A DNA stretch of 64,000 nucleotides. Origin: JALZVT01 sp039029135. Lineage in GTDB: Bacteria > Pseudomonadota > Gammaproteobacteria > Pseudomonadales > Azotimanducaceae. Made by a program: the position numbers and the translations under genes. Positions within the stretch are counted from its first letter, which is position 1; the number at the start of each line of letters is the position of its first letter. The notes beneath the pieces are model-generated. The model did not search any database, was not told where the DNA came from, and saw only the letters and a program-made list of their open reading frames with translations. The stretch is taken from contig JBCCGT010000005.1 in NCBI GenBank assembly GCA_039029135.1, forward strand, positions 178,759 to 242,758, read 5' to 3'. Of the stretch, positions 35,134-44,228 are shown piece by piece.

Positions 35134-35721
35134 ATGGCACGCATAAAACTAGGTGAGTTGCTGGACGACGTGCGCGCCTGCAGGCACTGCGTCGACGATC
35201 TCCCGCATGACCCGCGACCCGTGCTGCAGCTCGGACCGGCGGCGTCGATACTGATCGCCGGTCAGGCGCCGGGCGCGAAGGTCCACGCGAGCGGCGTGCC
35301 CTTCGACGATGCCAGCGGCGATCGTCTGCGCGACTGGATGGGGATCGACAGAGACGTCTTCTACGATCCGAATCGAATCGCGATCCTGCCGATGGGCCTC
35401 TGCTACCCAGGGAAGGGGCGCTCGGGCGATCTGCCGCCGCTGCCGCAATGCGCGGCGCTTTGGCGGACGCCGCTGTTGGAGCGGTTGCCTGGATTGGCGC
35501 TGACACTGGTGATCGGCCAGTACGCGCAGGACTGGCATCTCGGCAAGAGCCGAAGGTCTCTGACCGCCACAGTGGCCGACTGGGCGAGCTATGGCGATGC
35601 GCTCCTGCCGCTGCCGCATCCCAGCCCGCGCAACAACATCTGGCTCAAGAAGAATCCCTGGTTCGAGGCCGAGCTGCTGCCCGTGCTGCGAGCCAGAGTG
35701 AGGGCCGCGCTCGCACACTAA
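35134..35721 (+). CDS. Uracil-DNA glycosylase family protein
   Basis: A 195-residue protein of the UDG superfamily. Motif A is ILIAGQAPGAKVHASGVPFDD and motif B LPLPHPSPRNNIW. Cysteines in RACRHC near the N-terminus and in GLCYPGKGRSGDLPPLPQCAALW are placed like the four iron-sulfur ligands of family 4/5 enzymes. It should remove uracil or related bases from DNA. GGGAGGG precedes the ATG. It is the last gene before the composition changes at the left edge of the island. Confidence 0.85.
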   Translation: MARIKLGELLDDVRACRHCVDDLPHDPRPVLQLGPAASILIAGQAPGAKVHASGVPFDDASGDRLRDWMGIDRDVFYDPNRIAILPMGLCYPGKGRSGDLPPLPQCAALWRTPLLERLPGLALTLVIGQYAQDWHLGKSRRSLTATVADWASYGDALLPLPHPSPRNNIWLKKNPWFEAELLPVLRARVRAALAH

Positions 35722-35877
35722 GGACACTGCATTTTCGGCGGCTCCTCCGCACGTGGCCCGCGCTCGTTCCATAGTCCGCGCGTATCCATCGCACGCTCAG
35801 CGCTGGTCGCGATCCATGATTGCTACGTTGTGAGATAGAATTCTGGTTGTAAACCGAGTGGTGCCGGAGCGGAAGAT

Positions 35878-37107
35878 ATGAAAGACGCATGGATTATTGA
35901 CTCGGCCAGGACGCCGCGCGGTATCGGTAAACCAGGGCGCGGCGCGTTGTCCGAACTGCATCCACAGCGGCTCATGGCAACGGTATTGAGGGCGCTAGCG
36001 GATCGAACCGGCGTGCCAACCGCCGACATTGATGATGTCGTCATCAGCTGTTCAGCGCAGATCGGCAAGCAGAGCCGCTGTATCGCGCGCATGTCTGTCT
36101 TGGCGGCGGAGTTACCGATAGAGGTACCCGGCGTAACCGTCCAGCGCTTTTGTGGCGGTGGTATCACCGCCGTCAACCTGGCTGCTGCCAACGTGATGAG
36201 CGGCATGGAAGATCTGTTGTTCGCTGGTGGCGTTGAAATGATGTCGTACTCGCGATCCCGCAACGACGATGTCGCCGCAGACGGCGACAACCCGGAATTG
36301 CGGGCCATGCACCCGATGTTCACGGTCGGCATCGCAGCAGACATCATTGCCAGTGAGGAATGTTTCACCCGCGAGGAACTGGATAACTACTCGCTGCAAA
36401 GCCAGCGCCGCGCCGCTGCGGCCATTGAAAGCGGTGCGTTCGATGACAGCCTCGTGCCTGTTTTACACCCTGACGGTCGGCTCGCGCTTGACCGCGAGGA
36501 GTACCCGCGGCCGGGCACTACGCTCAAGGCATTGGCCGAGCTGCGGCCTTCCTTCGCTGGCACCATGGAGCAGCCGTTTCATGACTCCGGAATGACCTAT
36601 GCTGAGATGGTCGCTCAGACGTTTCCCGGACTGACGGTTGAACATCGGCACCACGCCGGTAGCTCCTCCGGCGTCGTGGACGGGGCCGGTGGGTTGGTCA
36701 TCGCATCATCCGAGTATGCCAAGACTCATGGACTGAAACCGCGCGCAAAAATCAAGGCAATGGCGAATGTGGGCCATTCACCAGAGTACATTCTCAACGC
36801 ACCGGTTGACTGCGCAAAAAAAGTCTTGAAAAAGGCCGGCATGACGACGAACGACATTGATCTGTATGAGGTGAACGAAGCGTTCGCCGTTGTGCCGTTG
36901 AAGTTCATGCGCGATCTGGACGTCGATCATGAAAGAGTGAATGTCAACGGCGGCGCGATTGCGCTCGGCCATCCCATAGGGGCGACGGGGGCCATGCTGA
37001 TCGGGACGGCCATCGACGAGTTGGAGCGCGCCGACAAAGAGACCGCGCTGGTCACAATGTGTGCCGCCGGAGGCATGGCGCCGGCCGTCATTGTCGAGCG
37101 CGTTTAA
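35878..37107 (+). CDS. Acetyl-CoA acyltransferase (thiolase)
   Basis: A 409-residue thiolase. Catalytic residues are present: Cys in VQRFCGGGITAVNLA (about residue 90), His in GGAIALGHPIGATGA and Cys in TMCAAGGMAPAVIVE. The blocks MKDAWIIDSARTPRGIG and NEAFAVVPLKFMRDL are standard. It cleaves 3-oxoacyl-CoA or joins acetyl-CoA units. It starts the lower-GC island; the acyl-CoA dehydrogenase follows after 35 bp in an apparent operon for acyl-CoA breakdown. Confidence 0.95.
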   Translation: MKDAWIIDSARTPRGIGKPGRGALSELHPQRLMATVLRALADRTGVPTADIDDVVISCSAQIGKQSRCIARMSVLAAELPIEVPGVTVQRFCGGGITAVNLAAANVMSGMEDLLFAGGVEMMSYSRSRNDDVAADGDNPELRAMHPMFTVGIAADIIASEECFTREELDNYSLQSQRRAAAAIESGAFDDSLVPVLHPDGRLALDREEYPRPGTTLKALAELRPSFAGTMEQPFHDSGMTYAEMVAQTFPGLTVEHRHHAGSSSGVVDGAGGLVIASSEYAKTHGLKPRAKIKAMANVGHSPEYILNAPVDCAKKVLKKAGMTTNDIDLYEVNEAFAVVPLKFMRDLDVDHERVNVNGGAIALGHPIGATGAMLIGTAIDELERADKETALVTMCAAGGMAPAVIVERV

Positions 37108-37142
37108 CGCAAACTGGCACGGATAACCGAGGCGCCGCAGTG

Positions 37143-38315
37143 ATGGATCTTCAGCAGTTTCGTACTGAGACGCGCGCATGGCTCGCGGCCAACTGTCCCC
37201 CGGGTGCCCGTGGTCCCGGTTACGTTCCTATCGGCAGTCGCTCGATCGCGCTAGATTCTGACACCCGCCTCTGGCTTGATCGAATGGTCGAGAAAGGCTG
37301 GACAGTGCCCTCTTGGCCGGTTGAGTACGGCGGCGCCGAACTGAGTAAGGACGAGTACCGCATTCTCATTGAAGAATTGCATCGAATTGAGGCCCGTCCA
37401 CCGCTTTCAGGGCGCTGCGTCAATTACATCGGACCGACGATTCTTGAATACGGTGATGAGGACCAGAAAGCCAAGTGGCTACCCATCTGCGCCCGCGGAG
37501 AGGGCGCATGGGCGATGGGCTATTCGGAACCCGGCGCCGGATCCGATCTGGCGAGTCTGAGCACGAAGGCGGAGCGTAACGGAGATCATTGGCTGATTAA
37601 TGGCTCCAAGATATGGACGTCGGATGCTATGGACTGCGACTACATCTTTGTGCTGTGCCGTACCTCGCCGTCCAGACCGAAGCACCAGGGTATCAGCATG
37701 TTGCTCGTTGACATGCATCAGCCAGGTGTGAGGGTCTCGCCAATCACTCTGATTTCCGGTAAGTCGACGTTTTGCGAAACCTATTTCGAAAACGCGATCG
37801 TGCCCATTGATGACGTTGTCGGTGGAGTCGACAACGGCTGGACTGTCGGTAAACGACTATTGCAGTTCGAACGATCGACGCACGCGGGTATCAATACTTC
37901 CGGATCGCAGGGTGGTCGCGTAGAGGGCAATAACGTTCGTGAGCTTGTGCAAAGCAAAGTCGGCTGGTCCGACGGACCACTTGCGGATGCTCAGCTGCGC
38001 GATCGCCTGTTGGCTTTCGAGATGAACTCGGCGGCTCAGCGTCTGACACAAGAGCGTGCCGTTGCCGAATCCAAGACGAAGGCGCCAGGCTATGCGTCGT
38101 CGGTGGTTAAGTTGACCAACGCGTTGAACATCAAAGAAGGGGACGAGTTGGTGATTTCGGCATTGGGCAGCGAGGGTCTCAACTGGGACGACTCGGCCAG
38201 CCAGATGGCTAGTACCCGCAATTGGCTGACTCGAAAGCAACTCACGATTGCCGGGGGCACACAGGAAGTGCAGCTAAACATAATTGCGAAGCGAGTTCTG
38301 GGTCTGCCAGATTAG
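37143..38315 (+). CDS. Acyl-CoA dehydrogenase
   Basis: A 390-residue acyl-CoA dehydrogenase: N-terminal helical domain (RTETRAWLAANCP), the FAD/substrate block WAMGYSEPGAGSDLASLSTKAE, LINGSKIWTSDAM and the C-terminal LTIAGGTQEVQLNIIAKRVLGLP. The Glu of the YEGT motif of MCAD is replaced (AGGT), as in many FadE-type relatives that place the base elsewhere. It oxidises an acyl-CoA to the 2-enoyl-CoA with FAD. Between thiolase and a broken 3-hydroxyisobutyrate dehydrogenase, which suggests branched-chain acid catabolism. Confidence 0.93.
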   Translation: MDLQQFRTETRAWLAANCPPGARGPGYVPIGSRSIALDSDTRLWLDRMVEKGWTVPSWPVEYGGAELSKDEYRILIEELHRIEARPPLSGRCVNYIGPTILEYGDEDQKAKWLPICARGEGAWAMGYSEPGAGSDLASLSTKAERNGDHWLINGSKIWTSDAMDCDYIFVLCRTSPSRPKHQGISMLLVDMHQPGVRVSPITLISGKSTFCETYFENAIVPIDDVVGGVDNGWTVGKRLLQFERSTHAGINTSGSQGGRVEGNNVRELVQSKVGWSDGPLADAQLRDRLLAFEMNSAAQRLTQERAVAESKTKAPGYASSVVKLTNALNIKEGDELVISALGSEGLNWDDSASQMASTRNWLTRKQLTIAGGTQEVQLNIIAKRVLGLPD

Positions 38316-38456
38316 AAGCCTCCGAAACACAGATTGCGAAACGGCGTAGCCGGTACGAGCGAATCGTTTGGATACTGGAAAACACTGTATGTCCCGGCGA
38401 CTAAGGTCGCAGCGGTTGACTGGCGATGTTGCGGCTCTTGATCGACAGGTAGAGAT

Positions 38457-39258
38457 ATGGGTGAGCGAAACATTGGCTTTGTTGGTCTCGGCGCTATGGG
38501 CGAGCCCATTCCGCGCCGTCTGATTGATGCGGGGAACGACGTCTACAGCTAGGCCAATCGTACTCGGAGTGGATTGGAGCGGTTGAAACCACTTTGGCTG
38601 AAGGAGATTGCCGGTGCTGCAGAACTGGCAGAACAAGCTGATATCATCCTGAGTATCGTCTTTGACGAACGCCAAAATGACCAGGTACTGCGTGATAGCG
38701 GGGCTCTTGGACAGGCTTGCGCCGGGTAGCACGGTCGTCGTGTTGAGTACGGTGAGCCCGGCTTACTGTCAGGCGCTGGCGCAAGAAGCGGACAAGCGCG
38801 GAGTTCGGGTTATTGATTGCCCAGTCAGCGGTCGCGTGGAGGGTGCAGAAAGCGGAACGCTGACCCTGATGGCTGGCGGCGACGACGAGGTGATCGATGA
38901 GTGCAGCGAATTGCTCTCACCGCTTGGACCGGTGGTGCGTTGCGGCGAGGTGGGGTCAGGGCAGTTGACCAAGGTTGCCAACAACACTCTGTTTATCGGC
39001 ATGTTCGCGTTGTCGCAAGAGGTCCGTGATGTGGTCGAGGCCTCTGGCATGAATGTCAGAAATTTCTCCGAAATCCTGAACCAGTCCACCGGGCGGAGCT
39101 GGGTCTCTGAAAACGTAGCTATCCCGAGAGAGCGCAGGCCGCTATCGGCGATGCCGTTGAAAGAATTGGGCGTTTGCCGAGATCTGGCCGAATCGTTCGA
39201 CATCGAAGTGCCTGTGGTCGAGCAGGTGCTCAAGCATGGGACGAAAGTCCATCGCTAG
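38457..39258 (+). pseudogene. Decayed 3-hydroxyisobutyrate dehydrogenase-like gene
   Basis: From ATG 38457 the frame reads ERNIGFVGLGAMGEPIPRRLIDAG, the NAD-binding start of beta-hydroxyacid dehydrogenases, then hits TAG at 38550-38552 (codon 32). The frame continues (SGLERLKPLWLKEIAGAAELAEQADIILSIVFDE) until about 38709-38710, where an extra G shifts it; after that it resumes as LDRLAPGSTVVVLSTVSPAYC, IDCPVSGRVEGAESGTLTLMAGG and GSGQLTKVANNTLF. The part before the catalytic Lys region is also slightly short. Two separate lesions make a true pseudogene likely. It follows the acyl-CoA dehydrogenase, and valine breakdown would use such an enzyme. Confidence 0.8.
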
Positions 39259-39706
39259 GAATGCCCTACAGCATCGGCATGTTCGTATGGCCTCGACGTG
39301 GGAACGACAGGCTGCCTGCCGCCTATCGTCCTTTTCCGTAAGGCGTACATGAAGTTTCGTATTCTCTACAAACGCGCTTGTCGCCAGTCCGTCAGGTGTA
39401 GTCGACGGATCTGTGGCTGCCTACCGCTGGATTCGACCGTCTTGGCCCGCAGCGTGTCGCCATTCTGACGAAATATCGAGCTCTCGCGTCAGGTTCCAGT
39501 CGTCGTGTGCATGTTCCGACTCCTCTCGTTGCTCGTCTGCGTGCGCTAACCAGCAATGCGGTTAACCATGCACACAAGGCGCGATCGGCGAGGCCGAAAT
39601 TTGATGAGTAGCACCATCTGGCTAGCCCCGATAGTGCGAAGATCGATCCCGGTCAGGCCTTATGTACCTGGTTAAACCGTGACGGCGAGGTCAGGGAAAG
39701 TCTGAC
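39259..39706. other. Noncoding stretch in the island
   Basis: 448 bp with no convincing gene; only short overlapping frames on the minus strand. AGGGA near the right end is the ribosome site for the GTG at 39707. Confidence 0.5.
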
Positions 39707-41929
39707 GTGTGGAACAAATTCTTTTCGTTATTGGTCGTGCTGCTACTGACGGCTTGCGGAGGTGGTGGCAGCGGGCCCGATCCCGTTTCAGCGCCGGACC
39801 CCGCGCCTACAGCCGCACCACAGCCTTCTACTGACCCTTTATCTGATCAAGAGTCAGTATCCGCGACGCCCAACGTGCTGCTGATCATCGCGGACGACTA
39901 TGGTCTCGATCTGTCGGCGCAGTACCCCTATTCAAGCGATACCCCCGACACGCCAACGCTCGACGCGCTCGCCGCCGACGGGCTGGTGTTCGAGAACTTT
40001 TGGGCCACGCCCTCCTGCGCGACGACGCGCGCGGCGCTGATTACGGGGCAGTATGGGGTCAACACCGGCTTCCTCGGCACGCCCGGTACGCTTGCCGACA
40101 GCAACGAAACCATCCAGTCGTATCTCGCGACCTATCCCGAGACGGACGACTATCAATCTGCCGTGTTCGGGAAGTGGCACATCGGCAATGAGGCGAACCA
40201 TCCGGCCACGGTCGGGGTCGAGTACTTCGCCGGCGCCGAGGGCAACATTGACGACTACTTCGACTGGCAGCTCGTCACCAACGGAGTCGAACAGAACTCG
40301 ACGACGTACAACACGACGCATCTGACGGACCTCGCCATCGAGTGGGTGAACGACCAGACGCAGCCCTGGTTTGTCTGGTTAGCCTACGCGGCCCCCCACG
40401 GACCGCTGCACCTGCCGCCTAGCGATCTCCACGATCGCAGCCTTGCCGGAAGCGAGGCCGACATCGACGCCAACCCGCGCGACTACGTGCTGGCGATGAT
40501 CGAGGCGATGGATACCGAGATCGGCCGGCTGCTGGCGTCGCTGTCTGAGGAAGATCGAGACAATACCCTGATCATTTTCTTGGGCGACAACGGCACCGCG
40601 CGCAGCGCGATCGATCAAAGCGTGTTCCCACGATCCCACGGCAAGAACTCGATGTACGAGGGCGGCCTTCGCACGCCCCTGATCGTGTCAGGCAGTGGCG
40701 TAAGCCGACAGGGTGAGCGCGAAGACGCGCTGGTCAACGTCACCGATCTGTTCGCCACCATTGCCAGCGTTGCCGGCAGCAGCGTGAGCGAGATCTACGA
40801 CAGCGTGAGTTTCGCGGACGCGTTCGCCGACGCCGACTTTGTCGGTCGAGATTCGCTGTATGTTCGCTACGAGGACGCCGACCTCGAGGGCTTCGCGGTT
40901 CGCGATGCCGACTACAAGATTCTGGAGGAGGACGGCGCCGGTCTCGAGATGTACGCCGTTGCCACGGATCTGGCGGAGAGCGACAACCTGCTCCCGGTAA
41001 CCGGCGCGCTGGACACGCGGCGCGCGGCGCTGGAGGAGGTTGCCAGTGGCATCGAAAGCACCGCCACGCCCAGCGAGCCCGGTGGCGCTAGCCCGGTCGA
41101 CATCACCGACGCGATACTGACCAGCCTGAGCGCGGACTGCGCAGACTACGTCGAGTCGTACACGTCCTCGGTGACAGACATCAACAATGACGTCGCCTTC
41201 GTCGGCGACCTGGTGATCAGCGTCGCGGGCGGCAAGTGCCTGTTCACTACCAACGCGATACCCAATCACGACTTCAACGATCGGGATGGCTTTGCAACCG
41301 ACGTCAGCGAGCAGGACGACGTTTATGAGGTGACAACCGCGCCGACGATGGCTGCAGCGACGACCGACCTGACGCTGACCTACGACGACGCCATCATGCT
41401 CAACGGCGTGAAGGTCGATCTGCTGGCTGCCGGTTGTTTCGGCGTCGGCAATGGGCGCACCGGTTGTAACAATATCGATCAGCCGTGGCGCTATGACCCG
41501 GCATTTCCGTCCAGCGGCTTTCGCATCGACTCTCACAATGCGCATACCCAGAACGACGGCACCTATCACTATCACGGCAGGCCGAACGCGCTTTTTTATC
41601 CAGACACGGCGATCGAGTCGCCGGTGGTGGGTTTCGCGGCGGATGGTTTCCCAATCTTCGGCACCTACTTCGACGACGGCGGCACCGTCCGCAGGGCGAC
41701 GTCGAGCTATCAGCTGCGTGCCGGGATGCGACCGACGGGCGCCGACGACCCCGGCGGCAGCTACGACGGAACGTTTCGCGATGACTACGAATACGTCGCC
41801 GGCAGCGGTGACCTGGACGAGTGCAACGGCATGACGGTCGACGGCGTGTACGGCTACTACGTGACCGAGGGCTTTCCGTACATCCTTGCGTGTTTCAAGG
41901 GCTCCCCGGATCTGAGTTTCCGCAAGTAG
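39707..41929 (+). CDS. Lipoprotein sulfatase fused to a YHYH domain
   Basis: A 740-residue lipoprotein (signal LLVVLLLTAC, Gly-rich linker). Residues ~55-430 form a sulfatase/alkaline-phosphatase-fold domain: LLIIADDYGLD (metal Asps), the formylglycine site SCATTRAALITGQ with Cys104, SAVFGKWHIGN (Lys/His), AYAAPHGPLH, IIFLGDNGT and PRSHGKNSMYEGGLRTPLIV. The site CATTR lacks the Pro of the usual CxPSR. Residues ~500-740 match the YHYH family: DAIMLNGVKVDLLAAGC, DSHNAHTQNDGTYHYHGRP, VGFAADGFPIFG, DDYEYVAGSGDLDECNG. This pairing in one chain is unusual. It starts with GTG. A periplasmic or surface enzyme that may release sulfate from a polymer. Confidence 0.88.
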   Translation: MWNKFFSLLVVLLLTACGGGGSGPDPVSAPDPAPTAAPQPSTDPLSDQESVSATPNVLLIIADDYGLDLSAQYPYSSDTPDTPTLDALAADGLVFENFWATPSCATTRAALITGQYGVNTGFLGTPGTLADSNETIQSYLATYPETDDYQSAVFGKWHIGNEANHPATVGVEYFAGAEGNIDDYFDWQLVTNGVEQNSTTYNTTHLTDLAIEWVNDQTQPWFVWLAYAAPHGPLHLPPSDLHDRSLAGSEADIDANPRDYVLAMIEAMDTEIGRLLASLSEEDRDNTLIIFLGDNGTARSAIDQSVFPRSHGKNSMYEGGLRTPLIVSGSGVSRQGEREDALVNVTDLFATIASVAGSSVSEIYDSVSFADAFADADFVGRDSLYVRYEDADLEGFAVRDADYKILEEDGAGLEMYAVATDLAESDNLLPVTGALDTRRAALEEVASGIESTATPSEPGGASPVDITDAILTSLSADCADYVESYTSSVTDINNDVAFVGDLVISVAGGKCLFTTNAIPNHDFNDRDGFATDVSEQDDVYEVTTAPTMAAATTDLTLTYDDAIMLNGVKVDLLAAGCFGVGNGRTGCNNIDQPWRYDPAFPSSGFRIDSHNAHTQNDGTYHYHGRPNALFYPDTAIESPVVGFAADGFPIFGTYFDDGGTVRRATSSYQLRAGMRPTGADDPGGSYDGTFRDDYEYVAGSGDLDECNGMTVDGVYGYYVTEGFPYILACFKGSPDLSFRK

Positions 41930-42129
41930 CCGTCGATCGGCGACGCGCCTGGGCACCGCCGGTGTTGCCACGTTCCCAGAGGCTGTGTTTCCTTGCGAAG
42001 CTGCGGTGTGCGTGACGAAGGCGCCTGGACCTGGCGGCGACAGGTCCCGGCGGTCCGATACGGGAAGCCAGGTGCGATAATGACCCTCCTAAAGCACCGC
42101 TCACCAAACACGCATGTCATCCAAGCATC

Positions 42130-42478
42130 TGACGGTACTCCGTTCTTTGTGCCAGTAGCTATGCGAGTTTCTGATCTTGTTGTGCACATCGATCAATAAA
42201 TGCGCAGGGCGATGATTTTTTGATAGCCCTGTGAGGGCGGCTCTCATTGTAGACATCTTTCCAAGCCTGGAGTGTGTTCCGCGCTTCCGTCGAACCCGAA
42301 AACCAGTGAACGTGGAGGCATTCATCTCGGACGCTACCATTGAAGGATTCAATGTAGGCGTTGTCCGTCGGTTTGCCGGATCTTGAAAACTCCAGCGTCA
42401 CTTTGTCTGCGTAGGCCCAGAGATCGAGCATGCGGCCGGCTTGGTTTCTGGCATGGTCTCGAAGTCGGGTTCACTGAA
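42130..42478 (-). mobile_element. IS3-family insertion sequence remnant
   Basis: The frame 42431-42159 (minus) encodes the C-terminal end of an IS3-type OrfB transposase: LDLWAYADKVTLEFSRSGKPTDNAYIESFNG, then LQAWKDVYNESRPHRAI, containing the last catalytic Glu (DDE). The N-terminal two thirds are missing. The stop codon lies about 30 bp inside a TGACGG... end at 42130 that looks like the IS terminal repeat. A matching end lies at 50570. Nonfunctional fragment. Confidence 0.75.
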
Positions 42479-42938
42479 TAACCCTCTTCCAGTGAAGTAG
42501 CACGATAGCAGCGCGTTGGGCACTTATCGGAAGAAATTATTGCAGGAGTAGCGCCGGGCCATGAGCCCCTCCGGAACAGTTTTACACCTATCCCGTTGGA
42601 TAATGTGGGATGTTGCAGTACGTTACAGAAAACTTGCAGTGTTCAGCTGGAATCGAGGGGAGACAACGGCCATCGCTAAGACCACCACACTGACGTCTCG
42701 GATCGAGCCAGACTGAAAAGAGGCACAGCGAACGGCGGCGGAGCGGGAGCATCGTTCTATCGCCAACATGGTAGCAGTTTTGATCATGGGGTACTGCGAG
42801 CACAAAAGGGCTCCCATCGCAGAGCCGGCGGCAAAGGCCATAGCGAAGAAGCAAGAGACATGAGAAACAAGAAACAAGAAACAAGAAAACGAACAGAATG
42901 CCATCTGAGATCGTCGCCGCAAATTGGAAACAACGCCG
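42432..42938. other. Noncoding leader region of the restriction operon
   Basis: 507 bp between the transposase fragment and hsdM. No gene is supported; antisense frames here overlap hsdM and lack features. It contains three tandem AGAAACA units near the right end and presumably the hsd promoter. Confidence 0.4.
42863..42883 (+). repeat. Three tandem heptamers AGAAACA
   Basis: AGAAACA occurs three times in a row, followed by a near copy AGAAAAC (42884-42890). The tract lies about 50-75 bp before the hsdM start, in the leader. Short tandem repeats near restriction-modification promoters can vary in number by slippage. Confidence 0.6.
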
Positions 42939-44228
42939 TTGAACACACAAGCACATGAAGACCTGAAGGGCACACTCTGGGAGATTGCCAACCGCCTGCG
43001 CGGCCCATATCGTCCGCCGCAATACCGTTTGGTGATGCTGCCGATGGTGGTGTTAAGGCGACTCGATTGCGTGCTTGAGCCCACGAAGGACGCTGTTCTC
43101 AAACAGCTGGAGAAGCTGGAAGCGCAGGATATGCCGGAGGCGGCCATGGATCGCCTGCTCGGCAAGGCATCCGACCCAACCCGTAAGCATCCGCTCTACA
43201 ACACCAGCCCCTACACCTTTGAACGGTTGCTGGGTGACGCTGAGAACATCGCGCCGAATCTGGTCGCCTATATCAACGGCTTTTCGCCGACCGCACGCAG
43301 CATTTTCGAGCGTTTTAAGTTCGCCGATCAGATCGAGAAGCTCGACGCCAGCAATCGCCTCTTCACCATCGTAAAGGCGATGGCCGAGGTTGACCTTCAC
43401 CCCAATCGCATCGATAACCTGCAGATGGGCTACCTGTTCGAGCACTTGATCATGAGGTTCAACGAACAGGCCAACGAAGAGGCGGGAGACCACTTCACCC
43501 CGCGTGAGGTCATCCGCCTGATGGCCAACCTCATCTACACTGGCGAACAAGATGTCTACAAGCCAGGCATTTACCGCACGATCTACGACCCGGCCTGTGG
43601 TACTGGCGGCATGCTGTCTGAATCCGAGAAGCTTATCCTCTCCCAGAACGAGCGCGCAGAGTTGGCTCTCTATGGTCAGGAGTACAACGACGAGTCTTGG
43701 GCCATCTGCTGCTCGGACATGCTGATCAAGGATGAGGAGACCAGCAACATCATCCTTGGGGATACCCTTGGTGACGGCAAGACCCGTGACGGTTTCGAGG
43801 GAGACCGCTTCCACTACCTTATGGCCAACCCACCCTTCGGCGTTGAGTGGAAAGACCAGAAATCCATCGTCGAGCGGGAGCACAAGACCATGGGCTTTGC
43901 CGGCCGTTTCGGTGCCGGACTCCCAGCCATCAACGACGGCTCGCTGTTGTTCCTGCAACACATGATCGCCAAGATGCACCCCTTCGCCGAGGGTGATGAA
44001 GATCAGTCTGGCTCCAAGATCGCGATCGTCTTCAATGGCTCGCCGCTCTTCTCAGGCGATGCCGGTTCCGGGCCGTCCAATATTCGTCGCTGGATTATTG
44101 AAAACGACTGGCTCGACACCATCGTCGCGTTACCTGACCAACTCTTCTACAACACCGGCATCTACACCTACGTCTGGCTGGTAACCACCGCAAGGCACCG
44201 GAGCGGCGCGGCAAAGTGCAGCTCATAG
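42939..44228 (+). CDS. hsdM: Type I restriction-modification methyltransferase HsdM, N-terminal part
   Basis: The N6-adenine methyltransferase subunit begins at TTG 42939 (NTQAHEDLKGTLWEIANRLRG); TTG 42924 is in frame five codons earlier. The helical N-terminal domain is followed by GDHFTPREVIRLMANL, the SAM-binding motif YDPACGTGGML (about residue 217) and the catalytic NPPFGVEW (about residue 297). The frame is intact up to IYTYVWLVT near 44181-44190, then switches. The remaining ~15 residues to 44228 are out of frame. With HsdS it methylates the target adenine; with HsdR it makes the restriction complex. Confidence 0.9.
   Translation: MNTQAHEDLKGTLWEIANRLRGPYRPPQYRLVMLPMVVLRRLDCVLEPTKDAVLKQLEKLEAQDMPEAAMDRLLGKASDPTRKHPLYNTSPYTFERLLGDAENIAPNLVAYINGFSPTARSIFERFKFADQIEKLDASNRLFTIVKAMAEVDLHPNRIDNLQMGYLFEHLIMRFNEQANEEAGDHFTPREVIRLMANLIYTGEQDVYKPGIYRTIYDPACGTGGMLSESEKLILSQNERAELALYGQEYNDESWAICCSDMLIKDEETSNIILGDTLGDGKTRDGFEGDRFHYLMANPPFGVEWKDQKSIVEREHKTMGFAGRFGAGLPAINDGSLLFLQHMIAKMHPFAEGDEDQSGSKIAIVFNGSPLFSGDAGSGPSNIRRWIIENDWLDTIVALPDQLFYNTGIYTYVWLVTTARHRSGAAKCSS

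Noticed and set aside
35722..35877. Left attachment site copying the ssrA 3' end
   Set aside because: I looked for the ssrA T-arm/acceptor sequence here and did not find it; the left border stays undefined.
38550..38552. Recoded TAG (pyrrolysine-like) in the dehydrogenase gene
   Set aside because: The position is ordinary, a separate frameshift exists downstream, and nothing suggests amber suppression; decay is simpler.
40688..41971. 427-codon minus-strand frame
   Set aside because: Antisense shadow of the sulfatase/YHYH gene, without family features.
42860..42938. Heptamer tract as an on/off switch of the hsdM frame
   Set aside because: The ATG at 42860 is out of frame with hsdM, and losing one unit brings a TGA before hsdM, so translation switching does not work.
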